Positions 53,607 through 63,322 of a stretch of DNA of 64,000 nt are shown here, piece after piece (the first letter of the stretch is position 1; each line of letters begins with the position of its first letter). This DNA is from Ravibacter arvi (GTDB lineage Bacteria; Bacteroidota; Bacteroidia; Cytophagales; Spirosomataceae). Where the stretch lies: the NCBI RefSeq assembly GCF_039540405.1, contig NZ_BAABEY010000036.1, forward strand, positions 496,001 through 560,000, written 5' to 3'. The position numbers were made by a program, and so were the translations under genes. The notes beneath the pieces were generated by a model. That model worked only from the letters and a program-made list of their open reading frames with translations, was not told where the DNA came from and did no database searches.

Positions 53607-55436
53607 ATGGCAAAGAATTCAGCAAGCCAGGGTAATCCCGATTTTGATTGGGATTCAGTAGATCAGAGGGGTTTTGGACATGGATACTCAAGCGCGGAAC
53701 GCGAGCGTTTGGAGAACGTTTACGGTGAGACTTTATCTACCATTCAGGAAAAGGAAGTCGTAAAAGGAACAGTCGTAGGTATTACCGACCGCGAAGTAAT
53801 TTTGAATATCGGTTTCAAGTCTGACGGTATCGTCTCGTTTAACGAGTTCCGTGAGATCGCAGGGTTGAAAATCGGTGATGAAATAGAAGTGTTCGTTGAA
53901 AGCCAGGAAAACGCGCAGGGTCAGCTTGTGCTTTCCCGCAAGAAGGCGAAAGTGATTACCGCATGGAGCAATATCCACAAATCTCATGAGGAGGATCTGG
54001 TAATCGAAGCCAACGTGAAGCGCCGTACCAAAGGTGGTTTGATCGTGGATATTTTCGGGATCGAGGCATTCTTGCCGGGATCGCAGATTGATGTGAAACC
54101 TATCAGGGACTTTGACGTGTTTGTTGGCAAAGTGATGGAGGTTAAGGTAGTGAAGATCAACAACACGAACGATAACGTAGTAGTGTCGCACAAAGTGTTG
54201 ATCGAGAAAGATCTTGAGGAGCAACGTCAGCAAATTCTTACCAACCTTGAAAAAGGTCAGGTACTGGAGGGTGTAATTAAGAACATGACCAACTTCGGGG
54301 TTTTCATCGACCTCGGCGGTGTGGACGGTCTTCTGCACATCACAGATATTTCATGGGGACGTATCAGCCATCCGTCAGAGCTTTTGTCGCTTGATCAGAA
54401 GCTTAACGTTGTGGTACTCGACTTTGATGACGAGAAGAAGCGTATCTCTCTTGGGTTGAAGCAATTGCAGGCACATCCCTGGGATTCTCTCGCAGAGGAT
54501 ATCCAGGTTGGGTCGAAGGTGAAAGGACGTATCGTAAACGTTGCAGATTATGGTGCTTTCCTCGAAATTCTGCCGGGTGTCGAAGGTTTGATCCACGTAT
54601 CGGAAATGTCCTGGTCGCAACACCTGCGTAACCCGCAGGAGTTCCTTAAAGTAGGTGACGAAATCGAAGCGGTCATCCTGACCCTCGATCGCCAGGAGCG
54701 CAAGATGTCACTCGGTATCAAGCAGCTTACTGAAGATCCCTGGAACCAGCCTGGTTTGAAAGACAAGTACGCTGTTGGTACTACGCATACAGGACTTGTA
54801 CGTAACCTGACTAACTTCGGATTGTTCATCGAGCTTGAAGAGGGTATCGACGGTTTGGTACACGTATCGGATCTTTCCTGGACCAAGAAAGTGAAACATC
54901 CTTCGGATTTCGTTAAAGTTGGCGAGAACCTGGACGTAGTGGTACTTGAACTGGATACGGAGAACCGTCGTCTGGCCTTGGGTCACAAACAGCTCGAAGC
55001 CAATCCTTGGGATACTTTCGAGTCTATTTTTGAAGTAGGCAGCGTTCACCGCAGCACAATCGTTTCAAAAGGTGATAAAATAGCTGTTCTTGAATTACCT
55101 TACGGTATTGAAGGAATCGCTACGATCAAGAACCTGGCGAAAGAAGACGGTTCGGTTGCCGAGGTAGGTGAGAGCCTTGACTTCGTAGTGCTGGAATTCT
55201 CGAAAGACGACAAGAAAATTGTACTTTCACACAGCAGATCATGGCAGCAGCCTACAGAAGCCGAGAAGACTTCTAAGAAAGCATCGGGTACAAAGTCTGA
55301 GAATGTGCTGAAAGAGGCTGAGAAGTCTACGCTTGGCGACATCGATATTCTTTCTGCTCTGAAGACCAAGATGGAGCAGTCGGAGAAGAAAGCCGCAAAA
55401 GCTGCAGCCGGTAAAGGCGATAGCGACGAAGCTTAA
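53607..55436 (+). CDS. rpsA: 30S ribosomal protein S1
   Basis: The 609-residue protein has six S1 RNA-binding domains, about residues 52-116, 133-201, 217-286, 302-372, 388-459 and 475-540. Domains 3-5 carry the classic pattern (for example VIKNMTNFGVFIDLGGVDGLL and VRNLTNFGLFIELEEGIDGL, shown here as 20-residue parts or less in the gene). A lysine- and alanine-rich tail (EKKAAKAAAG) ends the protein. S1 binds mRNA on the small subunit and helps start translation of messages without a Shine-Dalgarno, the rule in this phylum. Codon choice is strongly biased, as expected for high expression. Confidence 0.97.
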   Translation: MAKNSASQGNPDFDWDSVDQRGFGHGYSSAERERLENVYGETLSTIQEKEVVKGTVVGITDREVILNIGFKSDGIVSFNEFREIAGLKIGDEIEVFVESQENAQGQLVLSRKKAKVITAWSNIHKSHEEDLVIEANVKRRTKGGLIVDIFGIEAFLPGSQIDVKPIRDFDVFVGKVMEVKVVKINNTNDNVVVSHKVLIEKDLEEQRQQILTNLEKGQVLEGVIKNMTNFGVFIDLGGVDGLLHITDISWGRISHPSELLSLDQKLNVVVLDFDDEKKRISLGLKQLQAHPWDSLAEDIQVGSKVKGRIVNVADYGAFLEILPGVEGLIHVSEMSWSQHLRNPQEFLKVGDEIEAVILTLDRQERKMSLGIKQLTEDPWNQPGLKDKYAVGTTHTGLVRNLTNFGLFIELEEGIDGLVHVSDLSWTKKVKHPSDFVKVGENLDVVVLELDTENRRLALGHKQLEANPWDTFESIFEVGSVHRSTIVSKGDKIAVLELPYGIEGIATIKNLAKEDGSVAEVGESLDFVVLEFSKDDKKIVLSHSRSWQQPTEAEKTSKKASGTKSENVLKEAEKSTLGDIDILSALKTKMEQSEKKAAKAAAGKGDSDEA

Positions 55437-55451
55437 TTTTCGAAAAATATA

Positions 55452-55491
55452 GCCGGAGTTCACCGAGGTTAATTCGAACCTGAACTCCGGC
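55452..55491 (+). terminator. bulged hairpin between rpsA and tRNA-Cys
   Basis: GCCGGAGTTC at 55452-55461 pairs with GAACTCCGGC at 55482-55491, and AGGTT/AACCT extends the stem past a four-base bulge. No T run follows and the tRNA starts five bases later, so it may be an RNA-processing stem rather than a terminator. Confidence 0.45.
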
Positions 55492-55495
55492 CAAC

Positions 55496-55566
55496 GGTTC
55501 CGTGGCCGAGTGGCTAGGCAGAGGTCTGCAAAACCTTGTACAGCGGTTCGAATCCGCTCGGAACCT
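55496..55566 (+). tRNA. tRNA-Cys (anticodon GCA)
   Basis: A complete cloverleaf of 71 bases is visible. Acceptor GGTTCCG (55496-55502) pairs with CGGAACC (55559-55565) and the discriminator base is T, as in tRNA-Cys. The anticodon loop is CTGCAAA with anticodon GCA, and the T arm reads GCGG-TTCGAAT-CCGC. CCA is not encoded. It lies directly downstream of rpsA. Confidence 0.95.
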
Positions 55567-55575
55567 CTGAGTTGC

Positions 55576-55611
55576 AAGTCCAGATTCATTTGAGTCTGGA
55601 CTTCTTTTTTT
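55576..55611 (+). terminator. rho-independent terminator after tRNA-Cys
   Basis: AAGTCCAGA (55576-55584) pairs perfectly with TCTGGACTT (55595-55603), followed by C and a run of seven T. Confidence 0.9.
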
Positions 55612-55660
55612 GGTCAACGCCGATAGAGGTTTATCGTAAAGTGTCGTTTCCGGTTTGGTC

Positions 55661-55792
55661 TAACCACGGAGGGCACAGTGAGCACAGAGGTGTTTGAGCC
55701 GATGGAATGCTCACTTTCCTGTTTATTTTATCCTCGGATGATTCTTTTGTTCCCGCGAAAGCTTTGTGTGCTCCGTGCACTCTGGGGTTTTT
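55661..55792. repeat. long imperfect inverted repeat related to the 37533 tandem array
   Basis: The left arm (55661-55691, TAACCACGGAGGGCACAGTG and onward) and the right arm (55758-55792, ending CACTCTGGGGTTTTTA) are imperfect complements of about 30 bases with a 66-base loop. The left arm matches the reverse complement of the right half of the units at 37533-37880 (GAGGGC and GAGCACAGAG blocks). It is one more copy of the same dispersed family. From its end to the complex III promoter (55793-56144) no gene or other feature was recognised. Confidence 0.65.
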
Positions 55793-56144
55793 ATTTTAAC
55801 CCATGGAAGCATACAGTATTTGTTGGCTATTTACTGTTCCGGAATTCAGTACTGCTTCCTGGTGTGGAGTTAGTTTCAAAAACGCTTTCGGCTGCCCTCG
55901 ATTCCGCGGTATTTTCGACGCCTATTTCCCTCAGTTGTGCGGAGCAGATCCGGTTGCGTATGTATGGTTAACGTGTATCCTTTTATTATACCGTTTGAGG
56001 GGCTTCCGGCAGGCGGGTTTCCTGGTTAATTTGGGGTTAATAAATATAAATATTCTCAGAATTGATCCCTGTCAAGGCGGGGGGCTTCATTCCTTTAGAT
56101 TAGAAGTGATATAAATAAGACTCTCCCCTAAAATAAGGTATCAA

Positions 56145-56152
56145 TACTTTTG
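56145..56152 (+). promoter_or_regulatory. -7 box of the alternative complex III operon promoter
   Basis: TACTTTTG matches the TAnnTTTG consensus exactly. No clear TTTG lies 19-21 bases upstream. Transcription would begin near 56158, which rules out the TTG at 56150 as a start codon and supports the ATG at 56207. Confidence 0.5.
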
Positions 56153-56206
56153 CGGAAAGGAAATCGTGCATTAGTTTTGCGGGATAAGTATAATGTATTG
56201 TGGACT

Positions 56207-57499
56207 ATGAATTCAATTTGTAGGAATTTTTACTCTTTACGCAAGCGCCCGTACCCGACAAGTTTTTTACCCAAGTGTACTTCCGTTCTTTTAGTTCTGG
56301 TGTTTTTGGTTTTTGCCAATACGCCGATTTTGCGTGCACAGGACGCTGAGGCGCCTGCTGCAGCCGCTGCCGGAGGCCTTGAAGGTGACGTAGCAGTAGG
56401 CGAGGCGCTTTTCAAATCCAACTGTTCTTCGTGTCACGAAACCGGGACGACCAAATCGGTAGGACCAGGTTTGAAAGATGTGCACAAAAAGCACGATTTC
56501 CAATGGTTGGTCAAATGGATTCATAACTCCCAGTCGATGGTGGCTGCGGGCGATCCGGCTGCACTGAAAATTTACAATGAATTTAATAAAATTCCTATGA
56601 CGAGCTTTCCGACCTTATCGGAAGACGAAATCAAAGGAATTTTGGCGTATATAGAAAGCGCTAACAACCAGCCGGCCGCCGCCGCCGCTACAGGAGCCGT
56701 TGCTGCAGGCGCGGCGCAGTCGGAAGGCCCGTCCACTCTGTTTGTGGTATTGCTGGTTGTTCTGGTTGTGGTGGTAGTACTGCTTTCGATAGTTTTGCTT
56801 GTGGTGTTGAATTTACTGTCCAGGTCGGTAGATGGCGGCCGGGAGGTAAAGAAGTCCGGGGAAAGCTTCGGAAGTCTTTTGGGCAGAGCGGCCCGGCACC
56901 CTGCGATCCTTTCAGCGACCGCCTGGGTATTTGTTTTGCTTGTTGTCAAAGTAACACTTGACGGAGCCTTCAATGTAGGTGTTCAGCAGGGTTATGCACC
57001 CAAACAACCCATAGCATTCTCGCACAAGCTGCATGCAGGAGAATATGAAATCGATTGTAACTACTGTCATACCGGTGTGAATAAAAGCAGGGCCGCTACT
57101 ATTCCTGCCGCCAACATCTGTATGAACTGCCACGGCGTTATCAAAAGAGAGTCGCCTGAGATTCAGAAAATCTACGCTTCTATACAGAATAACCAGCCCA
57201 TTGAATGGGTACGGGTACATAACCTTCCGGATCTGGCCTACTTCAACCACTCACAGCACGTAAATGTCGGTGGGGTCGAGTGTGAAACCTGCCACGGAGA
57301 TATCAAGAAAATGGAAGTTGTTGAGCAACGCTCCTCACTTACCATGGGATGGTGTATCGATTGTCACAGGACTACCGACGTGAACGCCAAAGGAAATGCA
57401 TACTATGACAAGCTTGTACAGGTGCATGGCGAAGAAGGAAAAGGTACCTTGAAAGTTGCAGATATTGGTGGTTTGGAATGTTCTAAATGTCACTATTAA
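56207..57499 (+). CDS. actA: alternative complex III subunit ActA, multiheme cytochrome c with extra N-terminal heme domain
   Basis: The 430-residue protein starts at the ATG 56207; a longer frame from TTG 56150 would begin inside the promoter. After a signal anchor comes a complete mono-heme cytochrome c domain (CSSCH, axial methionine in KIPMTSFP), an alanine-rich linker, two membrane spans (near residues 195-222 and 245-265) and then five more CxxCH sites: CNYCH, CMNCH, CETCH, CIDCH and CSKCH. Alternative complex III oxidises menaquinol and passes electrons to cytochrome c or directly to an oxidase. ActA supplies the periplasmic heme wire. It heads the operon actABCDEF. Confidence 0.93.
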   Translation: MNSICRNFYSLRKRPYPTSFLPKCTSVLLVLVFLVFANTPILRAQDAEAPAAAAAGGLEGDVAVGEALFKSNCSSCHETGTTKSVGPGLKDVHKKHDFQWLVKWIHNSQSMVAAGDPAALKIYNEFNKIPMTSFPTLSEDEIKGILAYIESANNQPAAAAATGAVAAGAAQSEGPSTLFVVLLVVLVVVVVLLSIVLLVVLNLLSRSVDGGREVKKSGESFGSLLGRAARHPAILSATAWVFVLLVVKVTLDGAFNVGVQQGYAPKQPIAFSHKLHAGEYEIDCNYCHTGVNKSRAATIPAANICMNCHGVIKRESPEIQKIYASIQNNQPIEWVRVHNLPDLAYFNHSQHVNVGGVECETCHGDIKKMEVVEQRSSLTMGWCIDCHRTTDVNAKGNAYYDKLVQVHGEEGKGTLKVADIGGLECSKCHY

Positions 57500-57548
57500 G
57501 AAATTTGGTTGATAGAGTCTCCGAAAAAAGAAGTATTGAATAGGATTT

Positions 57549-60500
57549 ATGGAAAATAATACGAAACGGTACTGGAAAGGGCTTGAAGAGCTTAGAAACG
57601 ATGCAAGTTTCATTAAGAGCTCCGAAAAGGAATTCAATGCTCCGGCCGAAGGCGATGTTTCTTACGAGCACCTTTCTGATGGAACCGGTTCTCATCGTCG
57701 GGATTTCCTGAAGGTACTGGGTTTTGGTATGGCGGCCGTTTCTCTGGCTTCCTGCGAAGCGCCTGTTCGTAAGGCGGTCTCTTACGTGAATAAGCCAGTG
57801 GATGAGTATCCGACCATCGCCAACTGGTACGCGTCTACTTTTGCCGAGGGTGGAGATTATGCCAGCATTCTGGTGAAGACACGGGAAGGAAGGCCCATAA
57901 AAATCGAGAGCAACAAGTTATCCGGTGCGTCGAAAGGGGTAAGTGCACGGGCGCATGCCTCTCTGCTCAACCTCTATGATATCGAAAAGCTGAAAGGACC
58001 GCAGAAAGGAGATGCTGCAGCAGATTGGGAAACTATCGATAAGGAGATTTCTGAAAAGCTTTCTTCGATAGCTGCGGCAGGCGGCGATATCCGTATCGTT
58101 TCGTCTACAATTCTCGGCCCGTCTACCAAAGCGGTTATCGCTGAATTTATTGCAAAGTACCCTACGACTACGCACGTAGTTTATGATACGAATTCGACTG
58201 CTGCCTTGGTTGAAGCCAACAGCCGGTCATTTGGAAAGGCTGTTCTTCCCACCTATGCTTTCGATAAAGCGAAAGTAGTGGTCAGCATTGATGCCGACTT
58301 CCTCGGTACGTGGGTTGCACCGGAAACTTTCTCCGGCCAGTTTGCAGAAACCCGGAAAGTTAGCAGCGCAGAGGGAGGAAAACGCGAAATGTCGCGGCAT
58401 TACCAGTTTGAGTCCATCCTCTCGCTTACAGGATCCAATGCAGACTACAGGACTGCTGTGAAGCCTTCACAGTCGGGTCTGGTCGTTACGGCGCTCTACA
58501 ACAAATTGGCGGCCAAGCTTGGCGGTACTGCAGTCTCTACCCCGGCATTGGACGTCCCTAACCTGGATAAGGCTGCTAACGACCTGATCGCTGCCAAAGG
58601 CGCTGCATTGGTTGTTTCAGGTATTAACGACCCGGCGGTACAGGTGGTTGTCAATGCGATCAACAGCCTGTTGGGAAGCTACGGGGTAACCATTAACCTG
58701 GATAGTCCGTCGAATCTGCGTCAGGGGAACGACGTTGCCTTTAATCAATTCGTGAATGATGTAAAAGGCGGGAAGGTTAAGGCCGTGCTTTTCTATAAGG
58801 CAAACCCGGTTTACGATCATCCTCGTGGCGCCGAATTGGCTGCTGCATTGCCTAAAGTCGATCTTAGCGTGAGCTTCGGCGATCGTGCGGACGAAACCGG
58901 CAGCCTGGTTAAATATATCGCGCCCGCTCCTCATTACCTGGAAAGCTGGGATGATGCGGAGCCGCAGGCGGGGTATTTCAGCCTTGGTCAGCCTACCATT
59001 AATTTGATTTATAATACACGACAAGCCCAGACCAGCTTGTTGAAATGGGCGGGATCTGCTGTAAGCGATTACCACGATTACATCAAGCAGTACTGGCGCT
59101 CAAATATTTATCCGAAGTCAGGTCAAACGGATTTCGCACAGTTCTGGATCAAATGTCTTCACGACGGGGTCCTTGAACTTGGTGGAGCTCCGGCTACAGC
59201 CGGCGCTACTTTCGCCGGTGATGTCGCTGCAGCCGGTCAGGCGGTAGCGAAGCGCTACAAGGCTTCCCAGTCGGGTATCGAGCTTGCCATCTACGAGAAA
59301 ATCGGGGTGGGTAACGGTGCGCTGGCGAATAACCCCTGGCTCCAGGAGCTTCCCGAACCGGTGAGCAAGGCTTGCTGGGATAACTACGCAGGCGTCTCTC
59401 AAAAGACTGCAACCGACTTGGGCCTTCAGCAGGGTGATGTTGTTAAGATAGAGGCGAACGGAAAGGAGATTGAGCTGCCGGTCCTTGTGCAGCCCGGACA
59501 GGCGAACGATACAGTGTCGGTTGCTATCGGCTATGGCCGTGAGAAAGCAGGTAAGGCCGCCAATGGCGTAGGAAAGAATGTCTATCCTTTTATCCCTGTG
59601 GTCGACGGCTTTATCAGCTTCAATGGCGGAGTCGTAACAGTAGCCAAAACGGGCGGATTCAGGCAAATCGCGCAGACGCAGACCCATAACACGGTTATGG
59701 CCCGCAAGTCTATTTTGCAGGAAACTATCCTCGGCGAGTATCAGAAAGACGTAAAAGCAGGAAGATTCTTCCCCAAGATCCATACTTCGGAAGGTCCCGT
59801 AGATCCTACGGATATTTCTTTGTGGAACGGACATGAGTATAAAAACCACTCGTGGGGGATGGTTGTAGACCTGAACCTTTGTTTCGGTTGCGGCTCTTGC
59901 GTGGTGAGTTGTAATGCTGAAAACAATATTCCCGTGGTAGGTCGCCAGGAGGTGATCAATTCACGTGAAATGCATTGGATGCGTATTGACCGCTACTACA
60001 GCAGCGATGCGGAAGTTGGTAACTACAGTGCCATGGAGATTGCTTCGGAAAATCCGGAGGTAACTTTCCAGCCTATGATGTGCCAGCACTGTAACAACGC
60101 GCCTTGCGAGACGGTTTGCCCGGTGTTGGCAACGACGCACAGCTCTGAAGGTCTGAACCAGATGGCTTACAACCGTTGTGTCGGAACGCGTTATTGCGCA
60201 AACAACTGTCCTTATAAAGTTCGTCGCTTCAACTGGTTCAAGTATTTCGATAACGAGAACTTTGACTACCACTTCAACAACGAGCTTGGGAAGATGGTTA
60301 TCAACCCTGACGTGACGGTTCGTTCAAGGGGTGTAATCGAAAAATGTTCGATGTGTGTGCACCGCATCCAGGAGGGCAAGCTTCGTGCGAAGAAAGAAAG
60401 AAGGCGTGTTACCGATGAGGACGTGAATGTTGCCTGTGCTTCTTCCTGCCCGACCGACGCTATCGTTTTCGGGGACATGAACAACCCTGAAAGCAAGATA

Positions 60501-60629
60501 TCGAAATTGCTGGCGGTAGAGGAGAAAGCAAGGGCTTACCACGTGCTGAGCGAAATCAACGTCCGGCCGCAGGTATCTTACCTTACTAAAATTCGGAACA
60601 AAGAAAGACAGGCTGCGCCCAAGGCGTAA
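57549..60629 (+). CDS. actB: alternative complex III subunit ActB, molybdopterin-like/iron-sulfur protein
   Basis: The 1026-residue periplasmic subunit has a Tat-type signal set back from the start (HRRDFLKVLGFGMAAVSLASC, residues about 48-69, of which the cysteine is a lipobox candidate). The first 740 residues resemble molybdopterin oxidoreductases but are known in this family to hold no molybdenum. The rest is a four-cluster ferredoxin domain with CFGCGSCVVSC, CQHCNNAPCETVCP, CVGTRYCANNCP and CSMCVHR with CASSCP. It should relay electrons inside the quinol-oxidising complex. It lies 49 bases after actA. Confidence 0.93.
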   Translation: MENNTKRYWKGLEELRNDASFIKSSEKEFNAPAEGDVSYEHLSDGTGSHRRDFLKVLGFGMAAVSLASCEAPVRKAVSYVNKPVDEYPTIANWYASTFAEGGDYASILVKTREGRPIKIESNKLSGASKGVSARAHASLLNLYDIEKLKGPQKGDAAADWETIDKEISEKLSSIAAAGGDIRIVSSTILGPSTKAVIAEFIAKYPTTTHVVYDTNSTAALVEANSRSFGKAVLPTYAFDKAKVVVSIDADFLGTWVAPETFSGQFAETRKVSSAEGGKREMSRHYQFESILSLTGSNADYRTAVKPSQSGLVVTALYNKLAAKLGGTAVSTPALDVPNLDKAANDLIAAKGAALVVSGINDPAVQVVVNAINSLLGSYGVTINLDSPSNLRQGNDVAFNQFVNDVKGGKVKAVLFYKANPVYDHPRGAELAAALPKVDLSVSFGDRADETGSLVKYIAPAPHYLESWDDAEPQAGYFSLGQPTINLIYNTRQAQTSLLKWAGSAVSDYHDYIKQYWRSNIYPKSGQTDFAQFWIKCLHDGVLELGGAPATAGATFAGDVAAAGQAVAKRYKASQSGIELAIYEKIGVGNGALANNPWLQELPEPVSKACWDNYAGVSQKTATDLGLQQGDVVKIEANGKEIELPVLVQPGQANDTVSVAIGYGREKAGKAANGVGKNVYPFIPVVDGFISFNGGVVTVAKTGGFRQIAQTQTHNTVMARKSILQETILGEYQKDVKAGRFFPKIHTSEGPVDPTDISLWNGHEYKNHSWGMVVDLNLCFGCGSCVVSCNAENNIPVVGRQEVINSREMHWMRIDRYYSSDAEVGNYSAMEIASENPEVTFQPMMCQHCNNAPCETVCPVLATTHSSEGLNQMAYNRCVGTRYCANNCPYKVRRFNWFKYFDNENFDYHFNNELGKMVINPDVTVRSRGVIEKCSMCVHRIQEGKLRAKKERRRVTDEDVNVACASSCPTDAIVFGDMNNPESKISKLLAVEEKARAYHVLSEINVRPQVSYLTKIRNKERQAAPKA

Positions 60630-60687
60630 ATCGGTCAGGGTATTATAGAAAAGGAATAATTTTTAGTTCTAGATAGTACATCAGATT

Positions 60688-62097
60688 ATGCAAGTTACTT
60701 CTCCGGTAAGGACCCCTTTGGTACAAGGTGGCAAGACCTACGCCGATATCACAGAAGATATCTGCCGGCACGTTGAAGCCAAACCGACCAAAGAATGGAA
60801 AATGGCATTCGGTCTCTCACTTCTTGTCCTGGCTTATGGTACCTACTGTCTGGCTTGGACCTGGTGGGAAGGCTTGGGTGTATGGGGGCTCAATAAGACT
60901 GTTGGCTGGGCCTGGGATATCACCAACTTCGTTTGGTGGGTGGGTATCGGTCACGCGGGAACCCTGATTTCCGCTATTTTGCTGCTCTTCCGTCAGAAAT
61001 GGAGAACTTCCATTAACCGTGCTGCAGAGGCGATGACGATTTTCGCGGTAATTTGCGCAGCATCCTTTATCCTGATGCACATGGGCCGGCCCTGGCTTGC
61101 CTACTGGGCGCTGCCGCTGCCTAACGCATTCGGTTCTTTGTGGGTAAACTTCAACTCACCACTGGTATGGGACGTTTTCGCGATCAGTACTTATTTCTCG
61201 GTGTCGCTTGTTTTCTGGTACATCGGGCTTATTCCTGATCTTGCTACGATCCGCGACCGTGCAACCAATAAAGTTTCGCGTTTCTTCTACGGCGCTTTCT
61301 CCCTGGGATGGAGCGGGTCAGCAAAAACCTGGGCGCGTTATGAGTACATAAGCCTTATCCTGGCGGGTCTTTCAACTCCGCTGGTACTTTCAGTTCACAC
61401 CATCGTAAGTATGGACTTTGCCACTTCGGTTATCCCGGGTTGGCACACTACTATCTTCCCGCCTTACTTTGTGGCGGGTGCAATCTTCTCCGGGTTCGCA
61501 ATGGTACAAAACCTGATGCTGATTACCCGGGTGGTGTACAAACTGGAGGACTATATCACGATCGAGCATATCGAGACGATGAATAAAATCATCACGCTTA
61601 CCGGCTCGATAGTAGGTATTGCCTATATCACAGAATTCTTTATTGCCTGGTACGGCGGCGTGGAGTATGAGAGCTATGCGTTCCTGAACAGGATGGGTGG
61701 CCCGTACTGGTGGGCATACTGGGCTATGATGACCTGTAACGTAATTTCGCCGCAGCTGTTCTGGTCCAGAAAGCTGAGAAGAAGCGTAACCTGGACTTTC
61801 TTTATCTCGGTGATTGTAAATATCGGGATGTGGTTCGAGCGTTTTGTAATCATTGTTACTTCACTTCACCGCGATTACCTGCCCTCAAGCTGGACGATGT
61901 TCTCACCGACCATGTATGACATTGGTGATTATATCTTCTCGTTCGGGCTGTTTTTTACCTTGTTCCTCCTGTTCTCCAAATACCTGCCGGTTGTGAACAT
62001 GGCGGAGGTGAAGGCCGTTCTGCGTTCTTCGTCCGAAAGGTTGCCTGAAAAAGTAGGCGGCGTGGCCAAGCCCCGGGCAACTGTAGTAGAGGATTAA
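60688..62097 (+). CDS. actC: alternative complex III subunit ActC, NrfD/PsrC-type membrane protein
   Basis: The 469-residue integral membrane protein has about ten membrane spans and belongs to the NrfD family, which forms a quinol-binding site at the periplasmic side. Typical segments are WWVGIGHAGTLISAILLLF near residue 90, with the histidine seen in the family, and HTIVSMDFATSVIPGWHTTI near residue 235. ActC and ActF form the membrane core of the complex. The gap of 58 bases from actB holds no terminator. Confidence 0.94.
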   Translation: MQVTSPVRTPLVQGGKTYADITEDICRHVEAKPTKEWKMAFGLSLLVLAYGTYCLAWTWWEGLGVWGLNKTVGWAWDITNFVWWVGIGHAGTLISAILLLFRQKWRTSINRAAEAMTIFAVICAASFILMHMGRPWLAYWALPLPNAFGSLWVNFNSPLVWDVFAISTYFSVSLVFWYIGLIPDLATIRDRATNKVSRFFYGAFSLGWSGSAKTWARYEYISLILAGLSTPLVLSVHTIVSMDFATSVIPGWHTTIFPPYFVAGAIFSGFAMVQNLMLITRVVYKLEDYITIEHIETMNKIITLTGSIVGIAYITEFFIAWYGGVEYESYAFLNRMGGPYWWAYWAMMTCNVISPQLFWSRKLRRSVTWTFFISVIVNIGMWFERFVIIVTSLHRDYLPSSWTMFSPTMYDIGDYIFSFGLFFTLFLLFSKYLPVVNMAEVKAVLRSSSERLPEKVGGVAKPRATVVED

Positions 62098-62143
62098 TCG
62101 AGAGACCTGATTTTAAATATAGAAAACCGCATATTAACAGAGT

Positions 62144-62671
62144 ATGGCAGCATTAAGCGGAAAGTTTTTAGTGGGAGTTTACGACGACGATGAAAAGCTC
62201 CTTCACGCTATTCCGAAAATTCGAAAAGAGGGTGTAAAAATCATGGAGGTTTACACGCCGTTTCCAATCCACGGTCTGGATCATGCTTTGGGGCATCCCA
62301 GAACGAAAATCGGTATCGCCGCTTTTTTGTTCGGCTTGCTGGGGTGTACCTGCGTGCTGACCCTGATGATATGGACCATGGGTGTGGACTGGCCAATGAT
62401 CGTCGGCGGTAAAGATCCTATCTCGATTCCGAACTATATCCCTATTTCTTTTGAGGGAACTGTATTATTTACTGCTTTCGGGATGGTAATCACCTTTTTG
62501 ATTACTAACGGGCTGAAGCCGGATCCCTATCCGCAGCTTTTCGACAAGCGGGCTACCGACAACAAGTTTGTGATGGCTATCGAGCTCCATAACAACAGAA
62601 TGTCGGAGGATGAGATTACCAGAGTGCTACGGGATAACGGAGCAGAGGAAGTTAACCTAAAGCAATTTTAA
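62144..62671 (+). CDS. actD: alternative complex III subunit ActD (DUF3341)
   Basis: The 175-residue subunit has a cytoplasmic N-terminal domain beginning FLVGVYDDDEKLLHAIPKI, two membrane spans (about residues 60-85 and 104-124) and a short C-terminal domain. It is DUF3341, a structural subunit of the complex with no cofactors. Its stop codon overlaps the actE start by one base (TAATG), so translation is coupled. Confidence 0.93.
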   Translation: MAALSGKFLVGVYDDDEKLLHAIPKIRKEGVKIMEVYTPFPIHGLDHALGHPRTKIGIAAFLFGLLGCTCVLTLMIWTMGVDWPMIVGGKDPISIPNYIPISFEGTVLFTAFGMVITFLITNGLKPDPYPQLFDKRATDNKFVMAIELHNNRMSEDEITRVLRDNGAEEVNLKQF

Positions 62672-63291
62672 TGGCGGCAAATATGAGTAAGCGTATATTG
62701 GTCAAATTGATTGGCGGCTGTCTGGTTGGGGTAACTTTCCTGGCATCCTGTGGCAAGAACCCGAATAGCCCGGGTAAAGAATTCGCGCCCAACATGTATA
62801 ATGGTGTAGGCTATGAGCCTTACCGGCAGATTGAAAAGAACCCACTTAACCCTCAGGGATCCAACCTTTGGCTGCCCGTAGACGGCACTGTTGCGCGCCG
62901 TAATTATACGACCAGTTTCGGCGAGGGCGATTCGGTACGGAAAGATTTAATGATTTATAACATCCCGGCCGACAGTATTGATATTGCGTCAAGGGTATTG
63001 AAGAACCCGATTCCCAAAACCGATGCGGTGGTAGCAGAGGGACAGGTCCTTTTTGAACGTTATTGCATGCACTGCCACGGAGCTTCCGGGGCGGGCGACG
63101 GAAAAGTTGGAAAAGCGTACAAAGGGGTACCTAACTACACGTCAGATGCAATGAAGAGCCTTTCAGAAGGCCATATTTTCCACGTGATCACCTATGGGAA
63201 AGCACGGATGTGGCCACATGGTTCTCAGGTTAATCCCGAGGAGCGGTGGAAAATTGTACATTACGTGCAGAAATTGCAAAAGGGGTCTTAA
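62671..63291 (+). CDS. actE: alternative complex III subunit ActE, mono-heme cytochrome c lipoprotein
   Basis: The 206-residue lipoprotein (lipobox FLASC near residue 26) contains one c-type heme site, CMHCHGASGAGDG near residue 131, and an axial methionine candidate in KARMWPHG. A second ATG four codons in (MSKR) is a possible start. ActE sits next to ActA and can hand electrons to the oxidase. Its start overlaps the actD stop. Confidence 0.93.
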   Translation: MAANMSKRILVKLIGGCLVGVTFLASCGKNPNSPGKEFAPNMYNGVGYEPYRQIEKNPLNPQGSNLWLPVDGTVARRNYTTSFGEGDSVRKDLMIYNIPADSIDIASRVLKNPIPKTDAVVAEGQVLFERYCMHCHGASGAGDGKVGKAYKGVPNYTSDAMKSLSEGHIFHVITYGKARMWPHGSQVNPEERWKIVHYVQKLQKGS

Positions 63292-63322
63292 TCTATTGAA
63301 ATAAGCGTTATTTATATTTCCA

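Noticed and set aside
55678..56114. Two overlapping frames of about 100 codons between tRNA-Cys and actA
   Set aside because: They begin in a repeat element, have no recognisable protein features and would run into the promoter region of the act operon.
56150..56206. Longer ActA starting with TTG
   Set aside because: The TTG lies inside the predicted -7 box, and the ATG at 56207 gives a better signal sequence.
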